Assembly (NCBI RefSeq): GCF_000485595.1 | Contig: NW_014577105.1 | Span: forward strand, 654,555-718,554 | From: Priapulus caudatus | Lineage: Eukaryota; Priapulida; Priapulimorpha; Priapulimorphida; Priapulidae | DNA length: 64,000 bases | Direction of reading: 5' to 3' | Shown: positions 33,801-43,164 of the stretch, in pieces | How the letters are laid out: each line of letters opens with the position of its first letter | Position numbering within the stretch: the stretch's first letter is position 1 | Position numbers and translations under genes: made by a program | The notes under the pieces: model-generated | Seen by the model: only the letters and a program-made list of their open reading frames with translations | What the model was told of the DNA's origin: nothing | Databases searched by the model: none

Positions 33801-36800
33801 GTTGTGCAATGCTGAATGTTAGGTGAAAGAATTGTATGTGTTATATTAAAAAGTGATGTTTCCTAAAGTGCCACCTGATGTGCAGTGAGTTTTCCCTGGA
33901 ACGTTATCTGGAACAGTGCCATATTGTGGAGGTTGCTGGACCATAGAATGCCAGATTGAGAATATTCTTGTAGATGTGTCATGAAAGAATAATGCTAATA
34001 TTTGTTACACTATATTAGTTCCCCCCCCCCCCTATTACATTCGCCAACACTTTGTAACATAGTTCGTGGTAGTTGCCAATGCTGTTGCAGTTGTGCTGAA
34101 CTGTATCTGGCATCAAATCAATTTCTCTGCATGTGGCACGAAAATCCGTGATATTTATTAGGCAGTAACGTGACGTTGATTGAAAATCGAGCCATCTAAT
34201 GCATATGAATCCAGATATTGCAGTAGAGGAGATGGGCAGAATTGAAACCACTTGTCCTGCCTTCGGCATGAGATAATTCATGTTTTCAGTTTCTGTCACT
34301 TGCAATGAATGGCTGTGCTGTCTCGAACAATGAACCCATCTAATCACTTAGAACTGCAAGTTTTCTGCGGAGCAGTATTTTTCCGGTCTGTTACTCGTTT
34401 TAAATATAGTGGTTGACTAGTTGGTATTGATGGAAGGTCTGTGCAGGGCGAGGCAAGGTTGGATAATTGTTTAATTATAACACCCTGAATGTTTATTTTA
34501 GTACGTGAAGTGGAACAATACGTTCAGCTGTGCCCGAGACCTAATTCAATACGTTAGATCTTTCACATTTGAAATGCTGTATTTTATATGCCAAAACATA
34601 ATCTGTTGCATAATACCCTCAGGATAGATTTTCTGGGGGGCCTGAAGTACCTGGCACACCTGGTAAATGTTACTGATTGCCTTTTTAGCTCAACTGACGA
34701 AGTCGGATGCAGCTTGTATAATCGCATGATTGTCTGTCCGTCCGTCCGTCCGTTAACAGTTGGGCGCAAATCTTAACCGCTCGACGTATGATCTTGATAT
34801 TCGGGGGGGGGGTCGCGAAAAGGACTCGGGATGGCGAATTTTGGGGGTCAAAGGTCAAGATCTGTCAATGGAGGGGGAATATTTCCTCCTTAACTTAAGG
34901 TATTGGAGGAAATACGGAATTGCACAAATCTCAACGGCTCGACCTACGCTCTTAATATTTGATGTATAGTGTGATGGGGATGAAACCAATCACCAGCACG
35001 AAATTGGAGGTCACAGGTCAAAGGGCAGTGCCACCCGGGGAAAGGTCAGATATCAGACATTTTCTGAGGACTTGGTCTAACGGACCGAGTGCAAAACTTT
35101 TTTGTTTCAGCGCTGACCTACCGTTTTTATCATTTAAGTAATAGATAACTTTTTGATCCTCAAGAGGAGGGTTAAACATGGATTTGTGGACTGTTAAAAA
35201 GGACTGAACTGCTTTTGCTATTAGAGCCCCCTCCCCCCCCCACCACTACGCTCGCGCTCGACGCATATCCATGATAACATGTTAATATAGCGAAGTCATT
35301 AAAGTTACACAGCTGTATCTTTATTACTGTACTACCAGTAGGTATAGCAAAGCCTATCATAGATTTTAGATCTGTATTAGTAGTATCCTAGATATATGCT
35401 CTGAGCGCGAACGCGGTGGCAGGAGTGCGCACTTGATTCGGTTGCCTTCGGTGAGTTTATCAGAAGAATACCTGGCTACAGTACACGTCAGTTGTGCGCT
35501 GACGCTCTGCGGCAATTGTTGAGAACATGCTTTAAATAATATGATCTAGCAAAAGAGTCACAAACACAAATATAACAAAATGCAAAAAAACTTGTTCTAA
35601 CGCTATATAAAAATCCATTTGCTTTTAGGCGTAGTCACTCAAATCCAAATTAAATCTGTTTAAAAGATTTCAGAACTATCTGCAGTTAGAGAAATACATT
35701 AATCTTATTTGCTATCAGAAATCCATCAGGGGCTGACTGGCACTGCAGTCATTGTGCTAATGTATAGTAATGAAGTAAAGAGTTGTTTTGTCGGTCGATA
35801 TATAATCACTGTCAGAAAGGCATTATGGACAGATTTGAAAAAATGGGAAATTATGGAAAATTGTTTTAGAGAGAAGTGAAATGGGGTTGGCGGGTCTGTT
35901 TGTAGTATTGTAATCAATATTTTAAACTGAAGCGTAAGAAATCAAAGCAGCTCAATACCCACGTTATTTAAGACGTGATGTCAACACTTGTGATTGAAAT
36001 GTGTGACATGACAAGATTATAGCCAGCTGTACTGTACAACAGTATTATTACTAATGTGGACTGTGTTTCTCGTGTTGCCAGCAGAATTGCATGAGCTTTC
36101 AAAAATATTTTGTGATATAGATAATTCATTAACTTAAGACATTTTATTATTGACATTTTGGGGGGAAATCTGCAGTACAAAAGATGACGGGGGATGAGAA
36201 GGATATGAGCGATTGATAAGGGAAGATATTGAGGTGTGGATAAGTGAGGAAGGAAGATGCAAAAGATAGAGAGGAGGAGAATATTAATTGTGAGGGGGAT
36301 GAGGATAATTTGTGCGATAAGTGTAGATGTAGCATATATGCATCATGAGAGTGAATTATGAGAATGGGGAGGATATTGATGTCAGGGGAAGGTGAGGAGG
36401 GTGTGTGGATGGTGCTATGACAAATACCCCTCAGACATTCACCCCGTGGACAATTGCCCTGGACAAATACCCCCATGGGTGCTGTTCATTCTCCGGACAG
36501 TCGCCTGGACAATTACTCACCTGTTGTTTATTATTCATTCTTCATAACAGTTTTGATCTTTTAATTGTTGGGATGAACCCAAATGTAAGCATGCCTGCCT
36601 CCAAATGATACATGACCCTAGGTCCCTTGCATATTTTCAGTTAAAAATAGGTTTAAATTACACTACATACACATTTTTATTGTTCAATATTCATTAGGAA
36701 AATGTTATTGAAAACTGTTTTAAAACTAACGGCTGTATCGTTGCTTACAACGACGGTGGCACCACTACTAGCCCATCTGCTTTCAAAGTTGCACATCGCA

Positions 36801-39800
36801 ACTTTTCGGCTGCAAGCTACAGACCGAAGGTGTTGCTTGTTCATTAATTTAAGAGGAAAAGGATTGCAATCTCTTATAAACAACTTTTAGATTCAGTTAT
36901 AATATGAACGAATTTGTTCTAAAATAAAAATCGTTTGATTAAATCGCAGCTAGGTATAATTGCACTTTTGTGGTTGTCCGAGGTGGGTGGTTTTCCAGAG
37001 GGAGGGAGTAAATTGCATGGGGGTAATTGTTCTATTATCGTGTGGACAGGGGATCCGGAAATGTCAGAGCTGATGGGAGTTCTTGTTTCTCATCCACAGA
37101 TCTGCAAAGAGGCTGAAGCCGCCGTCTTTCAGAAACAGTTGTTTGAGGAGCTGAGAGAGCTGACCCCCGTGCCCACCGACCCGGCTCATACTATCGCCAT
37201 AGCAACGGTTGAGGCGTCTCTTAAAGCCCAGGCTGCAGCTATCATTTGCATCACGACAACTGGCAGGTGGGCAGCAATTGCAAGTTTGCATGCGTAATGT
37301 GATTTCATGCGAAACGCCAAGCAGGCATCTGATTAATGTATTTTTGCCACAGGTCCATACCACTCAGTAACCTTTACAGGCAACTCAATTTCAGCCAGGC
37401 CATTAGGAATGATTGGTCATGGTGGTGGGCCGGCAAAAACGAGAGGCAATGAAACACAAGAAAGCAATATTATTGGGAGTCGTTTATAAATGTAGAACAG
37501 TTTTTGCAGCCATTTTAACTGTTCCATATATACGAACAAGCTTTAAATTTTATCCATCCAGACAACAGGCACTTGAAGCGTTTCAATAAAATATAATGCT
37601 AACTAAATACGAAATTTATTTACTACCAAATTCTTAATGTTTCTATACTCTCGCCTATTATTGCCGACAGTTTCCTGTAAATTCCGTCCAAATCCTACGT
37701 CCAACCATACGCTGCCGGCGCCATTGCTTTCGCGGCGCGACTGTTGCACGCTTACACTAATATATATAGCAGGTAGGAAAGCCGGATCGCAATATTCGCT
37801 CGACGCTCGCTGGATTTCACACTTTCACAGCACCAATACACATCCAACAGCTTCCATCTTTGTTTCTTTTTCAAAAACAGTGTTCACTTGTTATAAAAAC
37901 AATGTCTCTGTTCGTAACCGAGCTGTGTCACGCGAAATCACACAAAGACTGACGAAATTCTCGCGTTCGCGAACCTTTCACAGTAATGTAAATGTCTGTC
38001 AGAATACAGGGCTATATAGACTGGGACTCGCCCCCAATTCGATTACCCGTCGAGTGACTAAGCTAAGCCGAGAGGTGGGAGCGAGTGCCAGTCTATGGAC
38101 TATAGGCGGCGCGCAGGCGGCGCACTGCTTTCCAACTCCCGTACGAGCCTCGCCATTGGAACGTTGCAGCGTTGCGGCGCAAGAATGAGGTCACGAAGAG
38201 TGCCGGTAGGCGTTTCCTGATTCTGACAGACATTTACATTACTGTGGAAGGTTTGCGAATGCTAGAATTTCGTCAGTCTTTGTGTGATTTCGCGTGACAC
38301 AGCTCGGTTACGAACAGAGACATTATGTTTTTATAACAAGTGAACACTGTTGTTGAAAGAGAAACAGAGATGGAAGCTGTTGGATGTGTATTGGTGCTGT
38401 GAAAGTGTGAAATCCAGCGAGCGTCAAGCGAATTTTGCGATCCGGCTTTCCTACCTGCTGTATATATTAGTGTAAGCGTGCAACAGTCGCGCCGCGAAAG
38501 CAATGGCGCCACGAAAGCAATGGCGCCGGCAGCGTATGGTTGGACGTAGGATTTGGACGGAATTTACAGGAAACTGTCGGCAATAATAGGCGAGAGTATA
38601 GAAACATTAAGAATTTGGTAGTAAATAGATTTCGTATTTAGTTAGCATTATATTTTATTGAAACGCTTCAAGTGCCTGTGATCCAGACAAGCTACTTGAA
38701 ACAGTGTCTAAACCCTTACGTGTGTGTGAGCCTGGTTTTGTGCATATATGCATCTATTTGTATCCAAGTCAGTTTTTGTACCTGGTCACGTGCGTTCGTC
38801 TGTGTGTTCTTCAACTGTTCTATTGCTGTGTATTAATCCGATTGCTCTATCATCTACAGGTCTGCGTATCTGATCTCACAGTACCGGCCACGCTGCCCCA
38901 TCCTGACCATCACTCGCAGCGGACAGGTGGCGCGTCAGTCGCATCTTTATCGCGGAGTATTCCCACTGCACTACACCAGTGAGTATGCCACGTTTACTTC
39001 TAGGTCTCTAGTTTACAGGCTGCACACTGCCATATAATCTATAAACACATTTGAAAGTGCAGTCTCTTGCATGATAGACTTCTTTTCTTATACTTCCTTT
39101 TTAGATAAATTAACGTGGAGAACTTGGTGGAAATGTATTTTGCATAATCCCTCTGATTTTAAATCAAGAAAACCCCTGGGGCACCTTATTGAAAGCATTC
39201 ATAAGCACTTGTATGCATCCAAGTGGATAATTCCTGCTCAGATATGCTACTTGTAAGCATGGTTGCAGTGTTAATACATCATATAATGTTCTCAATGAGC
39301 CAGAAATATGCAACAAACTTCATGAAATGCAAAGAAGTTGAGGTAAATTGTCAGACTGAGTTGTAGATGCACATGAAGTTAAACAACTAAATAACCACAC
39401 GTGCAATAACAGTAGGCTTACACAAGCTTGAATAATATGGTATAGACTCTATATAATATATTTAAGTTTGTTATTATTAATATTATTATTATTAATATTA
39501 TTATTAATATTATTATTATTATTATTATAACAGCATTTATGATAGTCGAGTAGTGTAGTATGTGGATGGTGGAAATTTAGACACTGCTGCTGCTGAGCAC
39601 TGCATAATTATTTTCTTAGTACAGTTCATACATACTGAAATGCTAGTAAAGCAGCAATACTGGCAATAACGAGTTAGACAGAAGTGAGATTACATGTATT
39701 TTGCAACATAGACAAGCTCGCGGCTTGCTGATACGATAATTATATGATCAAGGATTGTCCACTTGTAATTTATCCTATGTCCAATTTTGCTTCCACAATC

Positions 39801-40280
39801 ATAAATTTACATTATGAAATTAAGAAAATTTCAACTTATTTTTAGCTTTTTCTTGCACATTGGTACATTTACATTAGTAACATCAGCATCGTTACATAAT
39901 TAAAATGAAATCTTGTTTTATCTCGACTACGTAATTAACTTAATTTTCATTAAATCATGTAATGGACTTTCACTTGAATTCCTGGCAACTTTGGTGGTTT
40001 GTCACATTCCATGCCTTCTAATCTTTGGGATACTTTAGATTCAACGCTCGGTCACTAATGAGTCGATGTCCATATTTGGTCACTAATAGATCTGTTTCGC
40101 TTCATTACAGAGGACCGCGATCCGGACTGGGCAACGGACGTCGACAATCGCGTAAAGCGCTGCATCGAGATGGGCAAGATGCGTGGCTTCATCCAGGAGA
40201 GCGATCCTGTCATGGTTGTCACAGGATGGCGAAAGGGCGCCGGCTTCACCAACACCATGCGCATCATCTTTGCCGATTAG
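17140..40280 (+). CDS. PKM: Pyruvate kinase (complete, 11 coding exons)
   Basis: Converts phosphoenolpyruvate and ADP to pyruvate and ATP, the last step of glycolysis, in the cytosol as a tetramer. Eleven exons with GT-AG boundaries join in frame: 17140-17335, 27954-28045, 28495-28614, 29264-29450, 29921-30063, 30901-31028, 31358-31508, 32841-32993, 37100-37266, 38860-38978, 40111-40280, giving 541 aa (human PKM is 531). Visible catalytic sites are Arg87/Asn89/Ser91, Asp123 in [11 protein letters not shown], Lys280 and Glu282 in [10 protein letters not shown], Asp306 in ARGDLGIEI and Thr338 in ICATQMLESM. The order is A domain, B domain (about 125-230), A, then C domain (about 400-541). The allosteric loop reads TTTGRS (442-447), and Trp492 and Arg499 match the fructose-1,6-bisphosphate contacts of regulated isozymes. 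The ATG at 17140 is the first in frame after a stop; a good acceptor at 17156-17157 leaves the N-terminus open. Intron 1 is 10.6 kb. Confidence 0.95.
18826..18868. repeat. GTGT/GTGC microsatellite
   Basis: Alternating GT and GTGC units. ORFs on both strands here are simple-repeat translations. Confidence 0.9.
21301..21460 (+). repeat. MITE terminus-like sequence
   Basis: CAGGGGCCCATTGTCAGAAAC followed by repeated TTAACATTA and CTCGTAA motifs resembles the inverted complement of 26660-26769 (TGAGGGCCGTTGTCAGAAAC). It could be one end of a 5.5-kb element or an independent MITE remnant. No matching target-site duplication was found. Confidence 0.45.
22290..22990 (+). repeat. Dispersed repeat A, copy 1
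   Basis: Homologous over about 600 bp with 34685-35230. It shares the GATGCAGCTTGTA start, a GTCCGTCC run, CAGTTGGGC-GCAAATCTTAA, GGTCAAAGTC-type blocks, and a GAGGGTTAAAC block near the end. No coding frame is shared between copies. Confidence 0.75.
24000..24150. repeat. C- and A-homopolymer-rich low-complexity tract
   Basis: Dense runs of 4-9 C and A residues with almost no G. It looks like compressed or poorly resolved simple sequence. Confidence 0.7.
24395..24790 (+). repeat. Dispersed repeat B, copy 1
   Basis: Shares with 25428-26135 the CTCAAC-TTGACATCGTCAAG start, a CAACGATAACTCA-GAAC segment, TTGAAATTG/TTCAAATTG, AGTTGTTACT, GCCACG, and a TTCAACGG-TTTTG segment. Confidence 0.7.
25428..26135 (+). 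repeat. Dispersed repeat B, copy 2, with internal ~300-bp tandem duplication
   Basis: A unit beginning GTGTCTGCCTA-GGTCAACG occurs at about 25650 and 25949, carrying the same series of blocks (CCGTTTGACCCACATGTTTC, GTTGTTACTCCTATG, GAGCCACGCC). Its upstream part (TTCAACGG, AACATATCACA) is also duplicated. Confidence 0.75.
26144..26160. repeat. (CCTA)4 microsatellite
   Basis: Four tandem CCTA units. Confidence 0.85.
27024..27680. mobile_element. TTAA-flanked inverted-repeat element, 657 bp
   Basis: About 130-bp inverted arms (27024-27152 and 27548-27680) start AGGAATAATAGGTCCATTGA and end in the complementary sequence. Both ends abut TTAA (27020-27023, 27681-27684). TTAA duplication is typical of piggyBac and Kolobok transposons; without a transposase I cannot choose. 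It lies in intron 1 of pyruvate kinase. Confidence 0.85.
27954..28045 (+). CDS. PKM: Pyruvate kinase exon 2 (aa 66-96)
   Basis: Encodes [16 protein letters not shown] and [13 protein letters not shown]. Arg87, Asn89 and Ser91 are the phosphoryl/ADP-side residues. Enters in phase 1 (completes Gly66) and ends in phase 0 before GTAAAA. Confidence 0.96.
28495..28614 (+). CDS. PKM: Pyruvate kinase exon 3 (aa 97-136)
   Basis: Encodes [16 protein letters not shown] and [15 protein letters not shown], with the metal/K+ ligand Asp123. The loop before VAIALD is four residues shorter than in human PKM. Phase 0 at both ends, donor GTAAGC. Confidence 0.96.
28807..29110. repeat. 34-bp tandem repeat, ~7-8 degenerate copies
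   Basis: Units of GTGGTTATATATAAGGCAG followed by TACTTTAGCTAGCC; the central copies are most alike and the outer ones diverge. Located in pyruvate kinase intron 3. Confidence 0.85.
29264..29450 (+). CDS. PKM: Pyruvate kinase exon 4 (aa 137-199)
   Basis: Part of the mobile B domain: [17 protein letters not shown] then [12 protein letters not shown] and [12 protein letters not shown]. The acceptor is CTGCAG; ends in phase 1 before GTTTGT. Confidence 0.95.
29921..30063 (+). CDS. PKM: Pyruvate kinase exon 5 (aa 199-246)
   Basis: Encodes the end of the B domain and return to the barrel: [26 protein letters not shown] and LLFGVEQG. Ends in phase 0 before GTACGT. Confidence 0.95.
30064..30900 (+). 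other. Pyruvate kinase intron 5, no special content
   Basis: GT-AG intron without visible repeats longer than a short GGGTGG/GGATGG tract near 30760-30790. Confidence 0.6.
30901..31028 (+). CDS. PKM: Pyruvate kinase exon 6 (aa 247-289)
   Basis: Encodes [14 protein letters not shown], then [15 protein letters not shown] with catalytic Lys280 and Mg ligand Glu282. Ends in phase 2 before GTGAGT. Confidence 0.96.
31358..31508 (+). CDS. PKM: Pyruvate kinase exon 7 (aa 289-339)
   Basis: Encodes [19 protein letters not shown] with Mg ligand Asp306, EKVFLAQKM, and [10 protein letters not shown] with Thr338. Phase 0 end. Confidence 0.96.
31555..31618. repeat. 30-bp minisatellite, left part
   Basis: Two units of GTGCGTGTGTGCGCTGCG followed by TGTGTTTGTTAA. 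Each unit ends in TTAA. The array is interrupted by the element at 31619-32114. Confidence 0.9.
31619..32114. mobile_element. TTAA-flanked inverted-repeat element inserted in a minisatellite, 496 bp
   Basis: Inverted arms of about 125 bp start AGCTGCACAATACGCATCC and recur as their complement at the right end. TTAA lies at both junctions (31615-31618, 32115-32118). The same 30-bp minisatellite continues on both sides, so the insertion split one array. No transposase ORF; piggyBac or Kolobok-like by target site. Confidence 0.88.
32115..32250. repeat. 30-bp minisatellite, right part
   Basis: About 4.5 units of the same repeat as 31555-31618, each ending in TTAA. It opens all three frames and creates spurious Cys/Val/Arg-rich ORFs. 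Confidence 0.92.
32341..32470. repeat. 58-bp tandem duplication
   Basis: Two complete copies (32341-32398, 32399-32456) of a TCCTGTATTTACTGATAAG unit and the start of a third. Confidence 0.92.
32841..32993 (+). CDS. PKM: Pyruvate kinase exon 8 (aa 340-390)
   Basis: Encodes [20 protein letters not shown] and [14 protein letters not shown], the end of the barrel leading to the C domain. Markedly GC-rich compared with the surrounding intron. Phase 0 at both ends. Confidence 0.97.
33270..33625. repeat. ~51-bp tandem repeat, 6-7 copies
   Basis: Units of CACTCAGTTACAG, TGAATGGTTGTCATACA and CGATGTATTCACA recur about every 51 bp in pyruvate kinase intron 8. ORFs here are repeat translations. Confidence 0.9.
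34685..35230 (+). repeat. Dispersed repeat A, copy 2
   Basis: Homologue of 22290-22990 in the same orientation, with a clearer (GTCC)n run at 34734-34752 and several AGGTCA half-sites. Confidence 0.78.
34845..35027 (+). promoter_or_regulatory. Cluster of nuclear-receptor-like DR1 half-sites in repeat A
   Basis: GGGTCA-A-AGGTCA at 34845-34857 and AGGTCA-C-AGGTCA-A-AGGGCA at 35008-35027 are direct repeats with one-base spacing, the arrangement bound by HNF4/RXR-type receptors. They sit inside a repeat in pyruvate kinase intron 8, so function is only a possibility. Confidence 0.25.
35231..37099 (+). other. Rest of pyruvate kinase intron 8
   Basis: No gene or strong repeat. It contains a purine-rich GGAGGA/GAGGAT tract (36180-36410), which gives artefactual Ser/Pro-rich ORFs on the other strand. 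Confidence 0.55.
37100..37266 (+). CDS. PKM: Pyruvate kinase exon 9 (aa 391-446)
   Basis: Start of the C domain: [35 protein letters not shown], then TTTGR of the fructose-bisphosphate loop. Ends in phase 2, splitting Arg446. Confidence 0.95.
37556..38689. mobile_element. MULE-like foldback element, ~1.1 kb
   Basis: Long inverted arms (about 37566-38007 and 38219-38678, ~440-460 bp each, highly similar) start ACAGGCACTTGAAGCG and surround a ~210-bp unique spacer. The 9-10-bp direct repeat ATCCAGACA(A) flanks it (37556-37564 and 38681-38689). Long arms with 9-10-bp duplications are typical of Mutator-like elements. ORFs on both arms are mirror images, not genes. A shorter relative lies at 15489-15774. 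Sits in pyruvate kinase intron 9. Confidence 0.82.
38860..38978 (+). CDS. PKM: Pyruvate kinase exon 10 (aa 446-486)
   Basis: Encodes [20 protein letters not shown], then [16 protein letters not shown]. Ser447 completes the phosphate-binding loop. Ends in phase 1 before GTGAGT. Confidence 0.95.
38979..40110 (+). other. Pyruvate kinase intron 10
   Basis: AT-rich intron with a TTA/TAA microsatellite at 39471-39531 and nothing else recognisable. Confidence 0.6.
39471..39531. repeat. (TTA)n microsatellite
   Basis: Imperfect TTA/TAA trinucleotide run. Confidence 0.92.
40111..40280 (+). CDS. PKM: Pyruvate kinase exon 11 (aa 486-541, stop)
   Basis: Encodes [18 protein letters not shown] with Trp492 and Arg499 (bisphosphate contacts), then [20 protein letters not shown] and a TAG stop at 40278-40280. 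The TGWRxGxGxTNTMRI ending is the family signature. Confidence 0.97.
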
Positions 40281-43160
40281 TCGCCATGGCAATCGCGCTG
40301 GTGCGCGCATGTTACATCGTCGCTTGCCTCTCTTTTTATCGTTCTCTCACTCGAATGCCAACGCGAGAGGATATTAGCGTGTCGCCTGCTGTCGTAATTT
40401 TTCCTCGTTTTTGTTTTTGTTTTGTTATTCGGAAACGCGAGAGCGTGACCACGTCTCGGTTTTGCATGCTCGTTTCATCGTAGGAGCGTGAGAGAGAGCT
40501 TTGTGCCCTGCGTCGTATCGCTCTCTGTCACGGCTTTGTGTGTGAGAGAGAGAACACTGTGCTTCGCTGTCGTGCGTGAATGCACGGTAGCATGTGTGTC
40601 TGTTGGGGGTAAACCCGTCGTGAGGGTAGACGTCAAGTTTGGGGTTCTGCCCGTTGTTGGAATTTTTACTTCTGCGTGCGTGGGCGAATACAGTGGGCGA
40701 GTAGGAATTGAGCATATCTGTGGGCTGTCACGAGTGCGTGTCGGATAGTTCTGTTGGATAGTTAGATCAGATATTTGTTATCGGGTTTATCGATGAAATA
40801 TATTATGACCATATTGACGATAGTAGGGAGTGTGTCGCATCATGGTTAGGTCCGTTCGTGTGTACGTATGTGTGTGTGTGTGTGTGTGAGTATGTACATG
40901 TACATTAATTAGGGGTTTGTGTGGAAAGTATAGGCTGATGGAGTTAGTAGTTGGTGATGTTGGTTTGGGAACAGAGTAGACCTACACTTGTACAGAGAGT
41001 GCTTCGTATGAAGAGTAATGCTGAATCTTAATTTAGGTATGCTGCTGAACCATTGAGTCACGCCACACTTGGCTTTGTTGTGTCTTCCTTTTTCTCTGAC
41101 CATCTCTGTGTCCCTTTCTCACCCGTCTCTCTCTTTCACACAGTTGTATACGTTCTCTGCCACCCCCTCATTTACTAGTTCTCCACTTGCTATCGTACAC
41201 TCCCACCTTGTACCTTCTTCCCTTGTCTCTCATCTCTAGTTCTCTGTTCCTTTCCCTTGCTCCCCTTTTGCTTTCTTACTCTCTTGTCTCCTCACTCAAT
41301 CTCTCATGAATCCGTTTCCCTTCCTCTCTCTCTCTCTCACTTTCTCTTCCTCTCGCTCTCTCTCTATTGCTCTGGTTTACATTCACGAACTTCTGTTTGC
41401 TTATATATTTAGTTTTCCAGCAGAGAGCGTTTCTGTCCGCTAGTTTTAGCTGAAATGCTGTAAAGCTTGCAGTGCCAATTTCTGACACTCGTATATGCAT
41501 ATATAATAGGTATGTGTGTATGTATATATATATATATACATACATACATATCCTCTAGCACTGCCTGGTTCGGCCGGGAGACTGCTATAGCTTTTTGAGT
41601 GTGTGAGCGAGATGAAGGGATGGAGACTGAAGTTGTGTTAGACAATGAGTTGCAGGCGAGGTAGTTCACTGCTGGCAATGCCTGGGACGCAGCCAGCAAA
41701 AACTGCTGAAGTTTAAGTAAACTCAACTCTCAGGAGTCCCATGTTTTCTCTGGTTGCCTTGTGCGTCTAGCCAAAATAGAAGAGAGCAGCTATTGAAAAA
41801 AATAACCCGAAAATAGTAAAAATGCGCACCGAACTCGACTAGTGGTGGAAATAAGGTTGGGGACGAGTCTTTCTTCTGAACCTGGCCCTTTGTCGTGCAC
41901 GAATTGTGAACTCACAGCGTGTAACGCCAAGCATATCATCGCACTAACACCATCAAAAGAAAGAGTGAGACATAAAGAGAAGCAGTCAGGTCGTGGGAAA
42001 ATGCACCAGGTATGCATGCCGGGGACATTACCACCATCTGGTGCGCAGGCTCCATGTGATGCCAAAGCATCGCAAACTCATTCCCAAGGTGTTTAGAGTG
42101 GTCACTGGTGGTGATATCTAGTCTGATCTCATGCACGCCATGGGTGTGTCATGGTTCGTACATGGCAGGGGGCGCCGCTGGCTGGTCGCGCTGCTATATC
42201 GATGTTGTCGCAATTCACGCACGCACTGTCAGCTGTTGGGCAGTGCGTATGCGGTCGCCGCGTGGCAGGAACGAATTTCGCACGTGCATTTTTAGGAAAT
42301 CTCAATGTGTTCACTGTCAGTTCACACGGTCTGGCGTTACTGCCACATGCTTTTCCCTCTTCGTGCACGAATCATGTTAAACGCATGCGTACGCTTTAAG
42401 AAAGTCCCTGTGGTGGATCCGTCGTTTTCGGTGTAACAGCGCATCGCCCGTATGCTGGCAAAACTTGTTCACTAGTCCTGCGCATTGTTTATTTATTGTG
42501 CCTACAGTTATATATAGTATGAAATCTCTTTAAATATCCTCGCAAATTTAAAATTAATTGTGATGCGTGCCAGTGGTGCACAAGATTCGTCGAATTGGCA
42601 GTTATATTCTCTGGTATACAATTCTTTTTAAATGCTGTATGGCATGTTGTTGGAAATAAAACGCTATGATGTTTATCTGGATGCTGGTTTTGTTGTTCAC
42701 ATTTTTGTGGTTAATTTAGTCATGAAATGATTACGTTGCATTCGTCTGTTAACTTTTGTGGAAGAAGACATACTTTTAGCCGTAAAATTCGAAGACGTTT
42801 AACTGGAATGAACACACTCGGATTAATTACTCTACTACAGATATGGCAAATACAGAAATTGTGTGGCAGTTAGTCACTATAACACAACTGGGCCTGGCTT
42901 TAGTAATATTTTCTCAACACAATGATTTTATTAGTACAGACGAAATAAATTATACACAGTAATGTTCAGAAAATCTGAATGCACACAAACGGTGGAATTT
43001 AAGCTTGTCATTGGTAACCATAGCAATACTAACGTTACACTGGTTTTCTTTAAAGCAGAAGCATCTTTGAATAAATCGTCATGACCTGCCAGGTTAAGGC
43101 ATCATCATACCCCAACTATACCGGTAGTTACAGTAGTACTGAAGCAAAAATAAGGACAAC
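40281..43160. other. Intergenic / pyruvate kinase 3' region
   Basis: No second gene seen. Contains GT microsatellite at 40868-40890, a TC-rich tract at 41080-41380 and an AT/TACA run at 41520-41550. The 3' UTR of pyruvate kinase probably starts here, but its extent is unknown. Confidence 0.55.
42655..42660 (+). terminator. Candidate poly(A) signal for pyruvate kinase
   Basis: AATAAA followed within about 40 bp by a TGTTGTTCACATTTTTGTGG-type GT/T-rich stretch. It is 2.4 kb after the stop codon and is the first clear AATAAA I noticed on this strand, so the assignment is tentative. Confidence 0.25.
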
Positions 43161-43164
43161 AATG

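Noticed and set aside
37637-38512. Long ORFs of 183 and 79 codons in the pyruvate kinase intron
   Set aside because: They are translations of the two arms of the MULE-like foldback element on opposite strands and show the same peptide, not a gene.
40025-40483. 152-codon ORF overlapping the last pyruvate kinase exon
   Set aside because: Out-of-frame shadow; the exon frame ends in the family signature and a stop at 40280.
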